Positions 33,490 to 45,968 of a stretch of 64,000 nucleotides of DNA are shown one piece after another. Position 1 is the first letter of the stretch. Every line of letters starts with the position of its first letter. The stretch spans positions 817,001 to 881,000 of the forward strand of contig NZ_QHCS01000002.1 in the NCBI RefSeq assembly GCF_003545875.1, written 5' to 3'. The position numbers and the translations under genes are program-made. Under the pieces are notes generated by a model, which was not told where the DNA came from, searched no databases, and saw only the letters and a program-made list of their open reading frames with translations. The DNA is from Leptospira stimsonii (GTDB taxonomy: Bacteria > Spirochaetota > Leptospiria > Leptospirales > Leptospiraceae).

Positions 33490-33713
33490 TCTTGTGTCCT
33501 CGTTTCCAGTGCAAGCGCGTGCACTTCTTGTTTTAGTTCTTCTTTCAGAGTTTCATAGACCATTCTATGTTGTTCTAAAATGGATTTACCTTCGAATCCC
33601 TTGTAAATCACAACTGCCTTGATATGTACTCCATCCTTGTAAGGATCGAGTATCGTTACCTTAGAATCGGGAAGACCGGATTCTATTTTATTTTTAATTT
33701 CATCGATTGTCAT
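33486..33713 (-). CDS. BolA-family protein, IbaG/BolA2-like
   Basis: A 75-residue BolA fold with KSILEQHRMVYETL and the ending VHALALET, where the two His residues are the cluster or glutaredoxin ligands. It lacks the His-bearing loop of canonical BolA, which points to the IbaG (YrbA) class. I start at ATG 33713 (MTIDEI); an ATG 30 bases upstream is possible but has no better ribosome site. It overlaps grxD, supporting a heterocomplex. Confidence 0.9.
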   Translation of the reverse strand: MTIDEIKNKIESGLPDSKVTILDPYKDGVHIKAVVIYKGFEGKSILEQHRMVYETLKEELKQEVHALALETRTQE

Positions 33714-33804
33714 CGTTCTTTCTTTAGACCGAATCCCTTCCATCGTCCGATTTCCGAGTTTTTAGATTTAGCATTTTCGATCCCGTTTTTGTTACAATCC
33801 GAAT

Positions 33805-34074
33805 TTACTCGTTTTCTCCGGTTTCGAGAACGATCGCGTGAAGTCCGCGGTCGATCCAGGGTTTCAGGATGGAATATACCTCTCTGTGCTGTTCCACTTT
33901 AGACTTACCCGCAAACGCAGTGGAAAACAAAACGATCCTGATATGAGTTCCTCCTTTCTTGTTGGTCGGGTTTCCGGCATGGCCCGAGTGCTCTTCGCTG
34001 AAATCGACCACTTCCAATTTCGAAGGATGAAATTCACGTTCCAGCCGCGTTCTTATCTCTTCCTGGATGTCCAT
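33805..34074 (-). CDS. bolA: BolA-family protein, canonical BolA-like
   Basis: This 89-residue BolA protein has the His-containing loop EEHSGHAG, then GGTHIRIVLFS, KVEQHREVYSIL and GLHAIVLET. The extra His distinguishes it from the neighbouring IbaG-like copy. I start at ATG 34074 (MDIQEE), 13 bp after the permease stop; a longer frame to 34161 would overlap the permease gene. It belongs to the same leftward operon as the ABC genes and the glutaredoxins. Confidence 0.9.
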   Translation of the reverse strand: MDIQEEIRTRLEREFHPSKLEVVDFSEEHSGHAGNPTNKKGGTHIRIVLFSTAFAGKSKVEQHREVYSILKPWIDRGLHAIVLETGENE

Positions 34075-34087
34075 GTTTGTTTCGGTA

Positions 34088-34861
34088 TCAATTTCGGATT
34101 CCGGTTCCTTTTTTGAGTAAGAATACGGACAGAAGATAAAGAGCCAAGGTCGCCATTGCAATCATAAGTAGGGCAAACCCTGGATGAATATCACTGACTC
34201 CTAAAAATCCGAATCGAAACGCATTCACCATGTAAAGAATCGGATTGAGTTTGGAGACGTTTTGCCAAAACGGAGGAAGCATCTGGATCGAGTAAAAAAC
34301 TCCGCCTAAATAAGTAAGCGGGGTAAGAATAAACGTCGGGATGATCGTCACGTCGTCGAACTTCTTGGCGAAGAGCGCGTTTAAAAATCCTCCCAAGGAA
34401 AATAGAAGGGAGCTTAAAATCACGGTGGCCATCAACATCGGAAAATTATAAACTTCTAATTCGGTAAAAAATAGGGAAATCGCGATCACGAGAATTCCTA
34501 CGAGGATTCCGCGGATTACGCCCCCGACCGTATAACCGAGAACGATCAAGGAAGCCGGAGTCGGGGAGACGAGGAGTTCTTCGATATTCTTCTGAAACTT
34601 CGCTCCGAAAAAGGAAGAGACAACGTTGTTATACGAATTGATGATCACGGACATCATCACGAGACCCGGAACGATGAACTGGATATACGTATGATTTCCG
34701 ATGTTTCCGATCTGGGAACCGACTAACTTTCCGAAGATGATAAAGTAAAGGGTGATCGTGATTCCGGGAGGAATAATCGTCTGGACCCAGATTCTTAAAA
34801 TTCGAACGGTTTCTTTGATGACGATCGTCTTAAATGCGTTGTATTTTTCGTTAAAGGTCAT
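34088..34861 (-). CDS. ABC-2 type transporter permease (YadH-like)
   Basis: Six hydrophobic helices and the ABC-2 membrane domain pattern: IPPGITITLYFIIFGKLVG near the start and LTPLTYLGGVFYSIQMLPPFW towards the end. The ATPase gene overlaps it by ATGA. Such pairs export drugs, lipids or polysaccharides; the substrate here is unknown. Being in front of bolA and grx genes may be coincidental or may mean a thiol- or Fe-S-related export function. Confidence 0.92.
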   Translation of the reverse strand: MTFNEKYNAFKTIVIKETVRILRIWVQTIIPPGITITLYFIIFGKLVGSQIGNIGNHTYIQFIVPGLVMMSVIINSYNNVVSSFFGAKFQKNIEELLVSPTPASLIVLGYTVGGVIRGILVGILVIAISLFFTELEVYNFPMLMATVILSSLLFSLGGFLNALFAKKFDDVTIIPTFILTPLTYLGGVFYSIQMLPPFWQNVSKLNPILYMVNAFRFGFLGVSDIHPGFALLMIAMATLALYLLSVFLLKKGTGIRN

Positions 34862-35775
34862 AGTTTTTTCTCCACCAGCTTCAGGAAGAGTTCTTCGAGA
34901 CGGTTGGATTTATTTCTCATACTACTGATCTTGATTCCGGTCTGATCCAAAAGTTTGAAAAGATCGTTTAAGGTAGCTTCCGCGAAGATCGAAACTTCCA
35001 ACGTGGAATTATCAATCTGTTTGATTTCGATGCCGGGAGCGCTTCGATGAGAATTGAGTTGGCCGGTAAAATCCAAGAGAAAGGTTTCTTGATCCAGTTT
35101 TTGGAGAAGGTCTTTCATCGATGTATTCTCCACAATCTTTCCCTGGTCGATGATGGCGATATTTCTACAAAGACTTTCGGCTTCTTCCAAATAGTGAGTG
35201 GTTAGGATGACCGTGATTCCGGAGGCGTTTAGTTTTTGGAGATATTCCCAGAGAGAACGTCTGAGTTCTATGTCCACACCTGCGGTCGGTTCGTCCAAAA
35301 TGAGAATTTTCGGATTGTGAATGAGAGCCCTTGCGATCATCAACCTTCGTTTCATTCCCCCCGAAAGTCGACCGGCCGCTTCCTTTCTTTTTTCGTAAAG
35401 TCCGAGTTGGGCCAAATAACCTTCGGCGCGTTCGGCGGCCAACTTACGATCCAAACCGTAATAACCGCCTTGGTTGATCACGATTTGATCGACTCTTTCG
35501 AAAATATTGAAGTTGAATTCCTGAGGAACGACTCCGATGTATGACTTCGCTTTTGCTAAATCGACGTCGATGTCCGCGTCAAAGATCCGAACGTTTCCGG
35601 ACGTCTTGTTTACCAAGGAGCTGAGGATTCCGATCGTCGTCGATTTGCCGGCTCCGTTCGGTCCGAGGAGCGCAAAAAAGTCTCCACTTTCCACGTTTAA
35701 GCTGATTCCTTTGAGAGCCGTGACCCCGCCGGAATAGGTTTTTACTAAGTTTTCAATTTGCAGAGCAAATTTCAT
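34858..35775 (-). CDS. ABC-2 exporter ATP-binding protein (YadG-like)
   Basis: Walker A GPNGAGKST, signature RLSGGMKRR, Walker B ILILDEPTAGVD and the His-loop LTTHYLEEAE are all present, followed by a C-terminal accessory domain (about 220-305). I use ATG 35775 (MKFALQ); an ATG at 35793 adds six residues. It lies 21 bp downstream of the flavoprotein gene and overlaps the permease gene, with which it forms the exporter. Confidence 0.93.
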   Translation of the reverse strand: MKFALQIENLVKTYSGGVTALKGISLNVESGDFFALLGPNGAGKSTTIGILSSLVNKTSGNVRIFDADIDVDLAKAKSYIGVVPQEFNFNIFERVDQIVINQGGYYGLDRKLAAERAEGYLAQLGLYEKRKEAAGRLSGGMKRRLMIARALIHNPKILILDEPTAGVDIELRRSLWEYLQKLNASGITVILTTHYLEEAESLCRNIAIIDQGKIVENTSMKDLLQKLDQETFLLDFTGQLNSHRSAPGIEIKQIDNSTLEVSIFAEATLNDLFKLLDQTGIKISSMRNKSNRLEELFLKLVEKKL

Positions 35776-35796
35776 ATTTTTTTCGATTCCCATCGT

Positions 35797-37176
<1,380 letters not shown>

Positions 37177-37347
37177 GAGACTACCCGATCCAATGGGAGA
37201 ATGGAGGTCGTTGGAATTCTAACCCGGATCCGTACCACTTTCGTCGATTTACAAAAAGACGTGAAATGTTTTACGATCAAAAAAAGAACCGTCCTGGTTA
37301 CAGATTCCAAGAGTGGGGTTTTCCGGCAAACGATTTCCGATTCTTTT

Positions 37348-38154
37348 TTACCACTGATCTCGCAAAGAGCGCAACAATACAAAAAAGGATTTCGGGTCAT
37401 TCTCCTTAAATTTGAGCCCGGACTTCCTTTGGACGTTTGCCTTTAAATCTTCGGAAGGATGAACACACTGAAGGAAGGTATTGATCTTCTTTTCCTTTCC
37501 AAGATTGGTCGTCAGGAATTCCTGGTCCTTTACCAAACGACCGGATTCTTTCAATGTTTCGATCGCTTCTTGATTGGAAGGATCTAACGAAAGAGTGAAT
37601 TTCAAATTGGATTCTAAATAGTCGTGCCCTGGATAAAGAAGAATCTCGTTGTCCAAAGGATAGATTTGTTCCAAAACGGTTTGGGCAAGAATTTCAGGAT
37701 CTCCTCCACGATAACAATTCCCGACTCCCGCATTGAAGAGAGTGTCCCCGGTAAAGATCGCTCTCTGCTTTCCTTGCTCCACAAGAAAAAGACAGACGTG
37801 ACAAAAGGTATGGCCCGGCGTATCCAAGATTTCCAGATAACGATCGGAGGAAGTTAGAATTCGATCCCCTTTTTTGAGTGGGCGTGTCGCACGAGGAATT
37901 TTTCCGATTCCTCCTGGATGACAATATACGACCGGTTTGTATTTGTGAAACAGGGCTTCGTTCCCCGCGGTATGATCCGCGTGTTCGTGCGTGTTGAGAA
38001 TAAAGTCAAGATTCCAACCACGTTCTTCCAGAAACGTTTCGATCTGCTTTGGATCGTACGGATCGATCGAAAGAGTTTGAGACGTATCCGGATTTCTTAG
38101 AATGTATGTGAAATTTCGAAGCGGGGAAAGCGTGTAGATCTGAAAAACTTCCAG
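37348..38154 (-). CDS. gloB: hydroxyacylglutathione hydrolase (glyoxalase II), probable CTG start
   Basis: GloB hydrolyses S-lactoylglutathione. The metallo-beta-lactamase motifs THEHADH, TPGHTFCH, FTGDTLFNAG and YPGHDYLESNLKF are complete, with a glyoxalase-II type end (LTTNLGKEKKINTFL). The conserved N-terminus (LEVFQIYTLSPLRNF) lies upstream of any ATG, GTG or TTG; the first of these, TTG at 37827, would delete the metal site. The frame opens after the STAS gene stop with a TTAGG Shine-Dalgarno at 38163-38167, then ATT (38155-38157) and CTG (38152-38154). I choose CTG by spacing; ATT is possible. Confidence 0.85.
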   Translation of the reverse strand: MEVFQIYTLSPLRNFTYILRNPDTSQTLSIDPYDPKQIETFLEERGWNLDFILNTHEHADHTAGNEALFHKYKPVVYCHPGGIGKIPRATRPLKKGDRILTSSDRYLEILDTPGHTFCHVCLFLVEQGKQRAIFTGDTLFNAGVGNCYRGGDPEILAQTVLEQIYPLDNEILLYPGHDYLESNLKFTLSLDPSNQEAIETLKESGRLVKDQEFLTTNLGKEKKINTFLQCVHPSEDLKANVQRKSGLKFKENDPKSFFVLLRSLRDQW

Positions 38155-38163
38155 AATGGGAAC

Positions 38164-38478
38164 CTAACGGATGATATCCAAGTGTTTGTCGAGGTTTGCG
38201 ATCTTTAAGATCGTCATCACGTCCCGACTGATATTCTTGAGTTTGAGGGAACCGTTTCTTTCCGTTACATATTTCTGAGAATTGAAAATAGCGCCGATTC
38301 CTGAGGAATCCAAGTAAGCGTCTCCAGCAAAGTCTAAGACGATCTCGGAAAAACCTTCGCCGTGTTTTTTGATGATCAACTCTTTGAGAGCGAATGCGTT
38401 TTTAAGACTGATGCTCCCTTGAATGCGGATCGTGCAGGTAGTTCCTTCGGTGAGGATTTCGGTGTTGAAGTTTTCCAC
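38164..38478 (-). CDS. STAS-domain anti-sigma factor antagonist (104 aa)
   Basis: A single SpoIIAA-like STAS domain: the phosphorylatable Ser lies in AYLDSSGIGAIF (about residues 54-65), preceded by EIVLDFAG. Such proteins bind and sequester anti-sigma or kinase partners when dephosphorylated by SpoIIE-type phosphatases. A membrane SpoIIE phosphatase is encoded 4.4 kb away (42.9-43.8 kb), but no switch kinase is adjacent. Its stop overlaps the ribosome site of gloB. Confidence 0.92.
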   Translation of the reverse strand: MENFNTEILTEGTTCTIRIQGSISLKNAFALKELIIKKHGEGFSEIVLDFAGDAYLDSSGIGAIFNSQKYVTERNGSLKLKNISRDVMTILKIANLDKHLDIIR

Positions 38479-38600
38479 GTTTGCTTTGCTCGGAACCTAT
38501 TTGAATCCTAATCGATCCGTGTACTCGGTAAACAAAATTTTTTTCCAACCGTTCTCTACCAAGAAGAAATTTTTCATAAATAAAAAAGAATTAGCTGGAA

Positions 38601-39633
<1,033 letters not shown>

Positions 39634-39699
39634 GAACGAATCGCATCCGTCTGAAATTGAATTCCATCTTTCATTCTTAAATTTTGGGGAGAATCGTCT

Positions 39700-41190
39700 A
39701 TGAGTGAGTATATCATCGGAATCGACGCCGGGACCACCGGTATTCGCACCTTTTGTTTTAACAAATCAGGAAACGTGATTTCCAGCGCCTATTCGGAATT
39801 CGCACAACATTATCCTAAGCCTGGATGGGTAGAACACGATGCGGAAGAGATTTGGGTAAAAACGGAGAAACTCATTCTCAAAGCGATTCGAAACGGAAAG
39901 CTCAAACCGTCCGACGCCGTTGCGATCGGAATCACAAACCAAAGAGAGACGACCGTACTGTTTGATAAGGACACCGGCAAACCCGTTTACAACGCCATCG
40001 TATGGCAGTGCAGAAGAACTTCCGAAATCTGTATGGACCTCAAGGAAAAAGGACTCGAACCTTTGTTTCGTAAAAAAACCGGTCTTGTGATGGATGCTTA
40101 CTTTAGCGGAACGAAAATCAAATGGATTTTGGACAACGTTAAAGGAGTGAAGGCCAAGGCGGAAAAAGGAAAGGTTCTGTTTGGAACGATCGACACATAT
40201 TTACTCTATCGATTGACGAACGGAAAGTCGCATAAGACGGATCATACGAATGCGAGTAGAACTCTCATCTATAACATCGAAAAGAAGGAATGGGATCGGG
40301 AACTCACACAAATATTAGGAATTCCCGAAGCGATTCTTCCGGAGGCGCATAACTCGAGTTCCCTATTCGGAAGGACCGAAAAGGTAAACGGACTTCCGGA
40401 TGGAATTCCGATCTCTTCGCTTGTCGGAGATCAACAAGGAGCGCTTTTTGGACAACTCTGCACCGAGCCGGGAGAAGCAAAAAATACGTACGGAACGGGA
40501 TGTTTTCTTCTTTTTAATACGGGCAATAATTTTCAGATTTCAAAGAATAATCTTCTTACCACGCTCGGTTGTGGTCCGGAAGGAAAGACGGTGTATTGTT
40601 TGGAAGGATCGGTATTTATCGGCGGAGCCGTCGTTCAGTTCTTACGAGACAATTTGAAGTTTTTTAAAGAATCCAAGGTTTCCGAAAAGTTGGCGGCTTC
40701 GGTTAAAAAAGAGGACGAGGTCGTGTTTGTGCCCGCCTTTTCCGGGTTAGGTGCTCCGTATTGGGATATGAACGCGAGAGGAGCGATCCTTGGATTGACT
40801 CGCGATACGTCAGCCGAGCAGATTACAAGGGCCGCTTTGAAGTCGATCGCTCTTCAATCCTATGAACTCGTCGAAGCAATGGAGAATGATACCGGTTCGA
40901 AGTTAAAAGTCCTCAAAGTGGACGGAGGCGCGACCGGAAATTCTTGGTTGATGCAATACCAAGCCGATATTTTAGGAAAGAAGGTGATCCGTCCGGCGAA
41001 TGTCGACACAACCGTGTTAGGCGCGGCTTTTCTTGCCGGTTTAGAAAGAGGATTTTTTCCTTCTGTCAACGACCTCAAGAAAAAACTCAAAACTAGCAAG
41101 GAATTTTCTCCTCAGATGAAAACGGCACAGAGAGAAAAAGAGATTCAGGTTTGGAAGGATTCAGTGAAAAGAATCCGTACGAATCAATAA
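39700..41190 (+). CDS. glpK: glycerol kinase
   Basis: GlpK phosphorylates glycerol to glycerol 3-phosphate. The FGGY-family N-terminus IGIDAGTTGIRT, the GITNQRETTV and YNAIVWQCRRT blocks, SLVGDQQGALFGQ, and the C-terminal LKVDGGATGNSWLMQ motif are all present. The length of 496 aa is normal. No transporter or regulator gene is next to it. The end overlaps the convergent FliG-like gene by 7 bp. Confidence 0.97.
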   Translation: MSEYIIGIDAGTTGIRTFCFNKSGNVISSAYSEFAQHYPKPGWVEHDAEEIWVKTEKLILKAIRNGKLKPSDAVAIGITNQRETTVLFDKDTGKPVYNAIVWQCRRTSEICMDLKEKGLEPLFRKKTGLVMDAYFSGTKIKWILDNVKGVKAKAEKGKVLFGTIDTYLLYRLTNGKSHKTDHTNASRTLIYNIEKKEWDRELTQILGIPEAILPEAHNSSSLFGRTEKVNGLPDGIPISSLVGDQQGALFGQLCTEPGEAKNTYGTGCFLLFNTGNNFQISKNNLLTTLGCGPEGKTVYCLEGSVFIGGAVVQFLRDNLKFFKESKVSEKLAASVKKEDEVVFVPAFSGLGAPYWDMNARGAILGLTRDTSAEQITRAALKSIALQSYELVEAMENDTGSKLKVLKVDGGATGNSWLMQYQADILGKKVIRPANVDTTVLGAAFLAGLERGFFPSVNDLKKKLKTSKEFSPQMKTAQREKEIQVWKDSVKRIRTNQ

Positions 41191-42479
41191 TCAAAGCCTA
41201 ATAAACAAAATTCGAATGTTTTTCTTTCCGAGGTGATTCCGGCTCCGCATAAGAGCCTGAATTCCGGAAAGAAAGGGATTTCTAAAATTCTTCCAGGTGG
41301 AATTTTAAGAAAGAATTGTTCATCCCGTTCTCTTTTAGAAATCAGATTGTCCATTCGAACGATTTCGATCCATTCCGTTACCTGAAAAAGAATTTTATTT
41401 TCTGTTATTGCGTAGAGGACGATCGCCGGAGTTCCCTCGATTTGTAAGTTGAATCTTTCTGTTCGTTGAACGCTCTGAAATTGGGTTTCGATCGATTGAC
41501 TTGGATCCAATTTGGATTCGTCGATTCTCTCGCGGTAAATCGGAAATATTCCAGTTTCGTAATATATCTTTCTCGAAAAATTTCTAAAGATCTCTTTTTC
41601 TATGGTTTCTTCCAAGGATTCTCCAAGTTCCGGTTTTTTGGGAGGAGAATCTAGAATGTTTTTCAGTTTATTCTTAGAGATGTTTTTTTCGATCATCGCT
41701 TTTACGGGAGGGGAAAGTTTCGGATAAGAAAAGCGGATGATTCTTTCGTCCATAGAGGTCAAAATTCTGTTTAAGAAAGGTCCGTGGATCAAGGGAAGGA
41801 TTTCTATTTTGAAAATTTGGTCTCGAAGAAAGACCGCGAACTCCGGTTCATGACTGAAAAGATTGGACACGATCGTTTGTTCTTCCGCCGGCGTTCCCGC
41901 AAAAAGGATCTTTACGAGGCGAAAGAGGTAGTTCTTACTTTTTTGGTCGAAATAAAGGGATTCTATCTTCTTTTCCACTTCCGCTTCGGATAACTCCGGG
42001 TTTACGATGTCCTTCAGTGACAGATAACGTGTAGAGATCGTCTTGTTTCTATTTTGACGATATAAGGTGAAATTTCCGGAAACAACCGTACCGATGGTCG
42101 TAAATTTGCCTTCCGCTCTGGAAAGACGAATCGGAACCTTTCCCAGTGGTAGATACGGATTTTGATTTATCGGAAACGAACCTTCTTTCGTGAGTTCTAT
42201 GGTGTTTTGCGGAAATCGTTCCATATTGGAACGGATTCTTCCATTCTCAAAACTCAGATAGGTTTGAGAGTCGATCGTCTTGCTCGGATAATGGGTTCGA
42301 TTCCAATCTACAGAGTATAAAAAACGGGGAACAATTCCGGGTGACGCAAATAAAAACGGTAAATCTTCGATTTCCTTTATGTTAAAATCATAAAACGGCT
42401 CTACCTTTGAAGTGAAACGAACGATTGAATCCGGATTGGCGAGTATGAAGAAATAATTCTTTCCTTCTTGAAAAGGCAT
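41184..42479 (-). CDS. hypothetical protein with a FliG-like central domain (431 aa)
   Basis: No signal peptide or membrane segment. Residues about 185-300 resemble the FliG middle/C-terminal region: LFSHEPEFAVFLRDQIFKIE corresponds to the FliG EEDPELAEEIR..MFVFED pattern, then ILTSMDERIIRF, then VKAMIEKNISKNKLKNIL in place of the REKILSNMSERAAELL segment. The flanking N-terminal (1-170) and C-terminal (310-431) parts look like beta-rich domains I do not recognise. It is not in a flagellar operon. The call rests on visual pattern only. Confidence 0.75.
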   Translation of the reverse strand: MPFQEGKNYFFILANPDSIVRFTSKVEPFYDFNIKEIEDLPFLFASPGIVPRFLYSVDWNRTHYPSKTIDSQTYLSFENGRIRSNMERFPQNTIELTKEGSFPINQNPYLPLGKVPIRLSRAEGKFTTIGTVVSGNFTLYRQNRNKTISTRYLSLKDIVNPELSEAEVEKKIESLYFDQKSKNYLFRLVKILFAGTPAEEQTIVSNLFSHEPEFAVFLRDQIFKIEILPLIHGPFLNRILTSMDERIIRFSYPKLSPPVKAMIEKNISKNKLKNILDSPPKKPELGESLEETIEKEIFRNFSRKIYYETGIFPIYRERIDESKLDPSQSIETQFQSVQRTERFNLQIEGTPAIVLYAITENKILFQVTEWIEIVRMDNLISKRERDEQFFLKIPPGRILEIPFFPEFRLLCGAGITSERKTFEFCLLGFDY

Positions 42480-42559
42480 AGCCGTTTAATGTGACTTTAG
42501 GATCGTTTGTTTTCTGATTTCCGTTTTGCGGCCCATATCAACTGAACGCTCCGAAATTC

Positions 42560-42853
42560 TTAGAAGGAAGGGCGAATTGTCTCAGGGATCGGAGCGGAAA
42601 GTCCGGGAGAAGGATAATTTCGTTTTGTCAATTTTGAGATCAGAGATCTTTTAAAAACGGTGAAATTGTATTCTACTTTTAAAATTTTAATCTCTTCCTC
42701 CAGACCGAACGGTATGAATTCTAAAAGTTCGTCTTCGCTTAGGCCGGTGACAAGGACGACATCCTGGAGGATTCTTCCTAATTTGCGAGCGTCTCTGTCT
42801 TCGAGGGCAAGATTTGCCAGGATCTTTGTTTCGAGTGGCGTCAATTCTAACAT
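42560..42853 (-). CDS. small hypothetical protein directly after the SpoIIE phosphatase gene (97 aa)
   Basis: I do not recognise a family. The protein begins MLELTPLETKILANLALEDR, predicts several short helices over residues 1-80, and has a Pro-rich tail. Its ATG follows the TAA of the phosphatase gene without a gap, so the two are almost certainly co-translated, which makes it a candidate regulator or substrate of the phosphatase. Confidence 0.75.
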   Translation of the reverse strand: MLELTPLETKILANLALEDRDARKLGRILQDVVLVTGLSEDELLEFIPFGLEEEIKILKVEYNFTVFKRSLISKLTKRNYPSPGLSAPIPETIRPSF

Positions 42854-43834
42854 TTATTTTTTACGAATCATCAGGATCGTCATATCGTCCTGGATTCTTC
42901 CTCCGGTATGAAACAGAATTTCCGCAAAAAGGTTGTCTGCGATTTTTTTCAGATCGGCTTTGGAAACGTCTTCTAAGAATCGAAAGAGGCTTTCTCCGAA
43001 ATACAGGTTTCCTTTATTCTTCTGTTCGTAAAGACCATCTGTAAAGCAAAATACGATATCGCCGGATTCCAATCGAAAGTGACTTTTTCCCTGAACGTTC
43101 TTCAAACTCGAATTCATCGTAGTGGAGATGAACTTTCCGTCCGTTTCCACGATTTCATTTTCTTTCGTTTTACTTTTATAGTGAACGAAACTCGGATGTA
43201 AACCCGAATGTTGAACGTTTCCGTCCCGGTCCGCTTTGATTAAAAGGAAGGTCGCATACAGGCTCGAATTGATCCCTGGATACGTCTGCGTCCTTTTCGT
43301 TAGACTTTCGTTGATTTGTTCGATTACGTCGTACGGTTCCGAGTAGAGATGAACGAGAAGAGACATCTTTTGAAAGATCATCATGCTGAAGATTCCGGCC
43401 AAATAACCGTGCCCGACCGAGTCTCCGATTCCAATCCAATAATTTCCCTTAAGATCGGTCAGAAAATTATAGAAGTCGCCGCCTATCGGATTGTAGGTGA
43501 GGGTTCGCGCGTAGATTTCGTAGTGGTCGTCGTCTATCGAAAGCGGAAAGAGGTAGGTCTGCATTCGATCGTCTCCTTTTCGGAAACGTTTCATCATCTT
43601 ACCTCGGACTTCCTCGGACGGTAAAAACTTCTTCGTTAGAAAGAGTATAAAGGAAATATAATTGATTAAGTAGAGTAGGGCGATCGAGATCAGATAAAAA
43701 ATGATCCTTTCTTTCGTGTTTAGATTTGAATTTTCAAGATAAACCGCGATCAATACCAAGAATAATAGATTTAGGCTCGGAAGAAACCACCCCACTCTTT
43801 GAAAGTATCTTTTGATGTATTCCGATAGATTCAT
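42854..43834 (-). CDS. membrane-anchored PP2C-like SpoIIE-domain phosphatase (326 aa)
   Basis: Two N-terminal transmembrane helices (about 15-35 and 42-65) are followed by a SpoIIE/RsbU-type PP2C phosphatase domain (about 95-325). The metal-binding pattern is IGGDFYNF, IGIGDSVGHGY, CFTDGLYEQKN and IQDDMTILMI. Enzymes of this group dephosphorylate STAS-domain antagonists, so the STAS protein at 38.2-38.5 kb is a conceivable target, though the genes are not linked. It overlaps the upstream lipoprotein gene by 4 bp. Confidence 0.93.
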   Translation of the reverse strand: MNLSEYIKRYFQRVGWFLPSLNLLFLVLIAVYLENSNLNTKERIIFYLISIALLYLINYISFILFLTKKFLPSEEVRGKMMKRFRKGDDRMQTYLFPLSIDDDHYEIYARTLTYNPIGGDFYNFLTDLKGNYWIGIGDSVGHGYLAGIFSMMIFQKMSLLVHLYSEPYDVIEQINESLTKRTQTYPGINSSLYATFLLIKADRDGNVQHSGLHPSFVHYKSKTKENEIVETDGKFISTTMNSSLKNVQGKSHFRLESGDIVFCFTDGLYEQKNKGNLYFGESLFRFLEDVSKADLKKIADNLFAEILFHTGGRIQDDMTILMIRKK

Positions 43835-44454
43835 GGTTTGTAGAAATAGGCGTGAAACTGAAATTCTTTTTTTAAAAAGTTTTTCCGAGCGATTTGGAAA
43901 TATTGATCCTCTAAATACGGTTTGTTGACTCCATCCATGAGGCCAAAAGTTTTTTCCTTGTACCCGGACTCGTATAACAATGGGACGATAGTTTTCGTCG
44001 AAGAATCATAGTGATATAACAATTTATGAATAAAAGGCGAGTAAACGATTTCAAATGCTTCCGCGTTTCCCTGAAATTCAACTTCTCCTTTTTCCAAAGT
44101 TTCCAGTAGAATCCAATTTCCCGATACGGAATACTTTCCTTTTCCGCTTACGATGTAGGTCATGTACTCGTTTTTATCCTTTACTTCTCTTCGCATCGAT
44201 TTTTCAAACGTATGGTTTTCAGGATTTAGGAAAATTCTTTCCTGAACTACATTTTTATAGAAGAGGGTGTTCATGTGCGAACGTTCGGGACGATTCCGTA
44301 CGTAGAGTCCGCCTGGTATGAGGTTTTCATTTTTTCCACCGGATGAGTCGATTGGAAGTTCTCGAATCCAACGCGGGGAACAATCCGCAAGGAGTAAGGA
44401 TAGAACGGGAACTATCAGGAAAAAAGGTAGACGTTGGTTCTTCTTTCGATTCAA
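43831..44454 (-). CDS. putative lipoprotein (207 aa)
   Basis: The N-terminus is a lipoprotein signal: basic NRKKNQR, a hydrophobic core, and Cys25 in LLLADC. The mature part has alternating hydrophobic strands (YMTYIVSGKGKYSVSGNWILLE) suggesting a beta-rich fold. No known domain. It overlaps the phosphatase gene by ATGA, so together with the 97-aa protein it forms a three-gene unit that may sense the envelope. Confidence 0.8.
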   Translation of the reverse strand: MNRKKNQRLPFFLIVPVLSLLLADCSPRWIRELPIDSSGGKNENLIPGGLYVRNRPERSHMNTLFYKNVVQERIFLNPENHTFEKSMRREVKDKNEYMTYIVSGKGKYSVSGNWILLETLEKGEVEFQGNAEAFEIVYSPFIHKLLYHYDSSTKTIVPLLYESGYKEKTFGLMDGVNKPYLEDQYFQIARKNFLKKEFQFHAYFYKP

Positions 44455-44508
44455 GATCGCCCCCTTTTTTTCTTTCTTAAGAAGTCCCGTTCGTATCAGA
44501 GAAAGGAC

Positions 44509-45930
<1,422 letters not shown>

Positions 45931-45968
45931 CAGATTTCCGAAAAGTAGATTCTAAAATTCTAATATTC

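Noticed and set aside
37201..37446. 82-codon plus-strand frame between the flavoprotein and gloB genes
   Set aside because: It overlaps the 3' end of gloB on the opposite strand by about 100 bp, has no ribosome site, and resembles no family.
37348..37827. Shorter gloB starting at TTG 37827
   Set aside because: It would lack the THEHADH metal motif and the whole conserved N-terminus, which is encoded in frame upstream.
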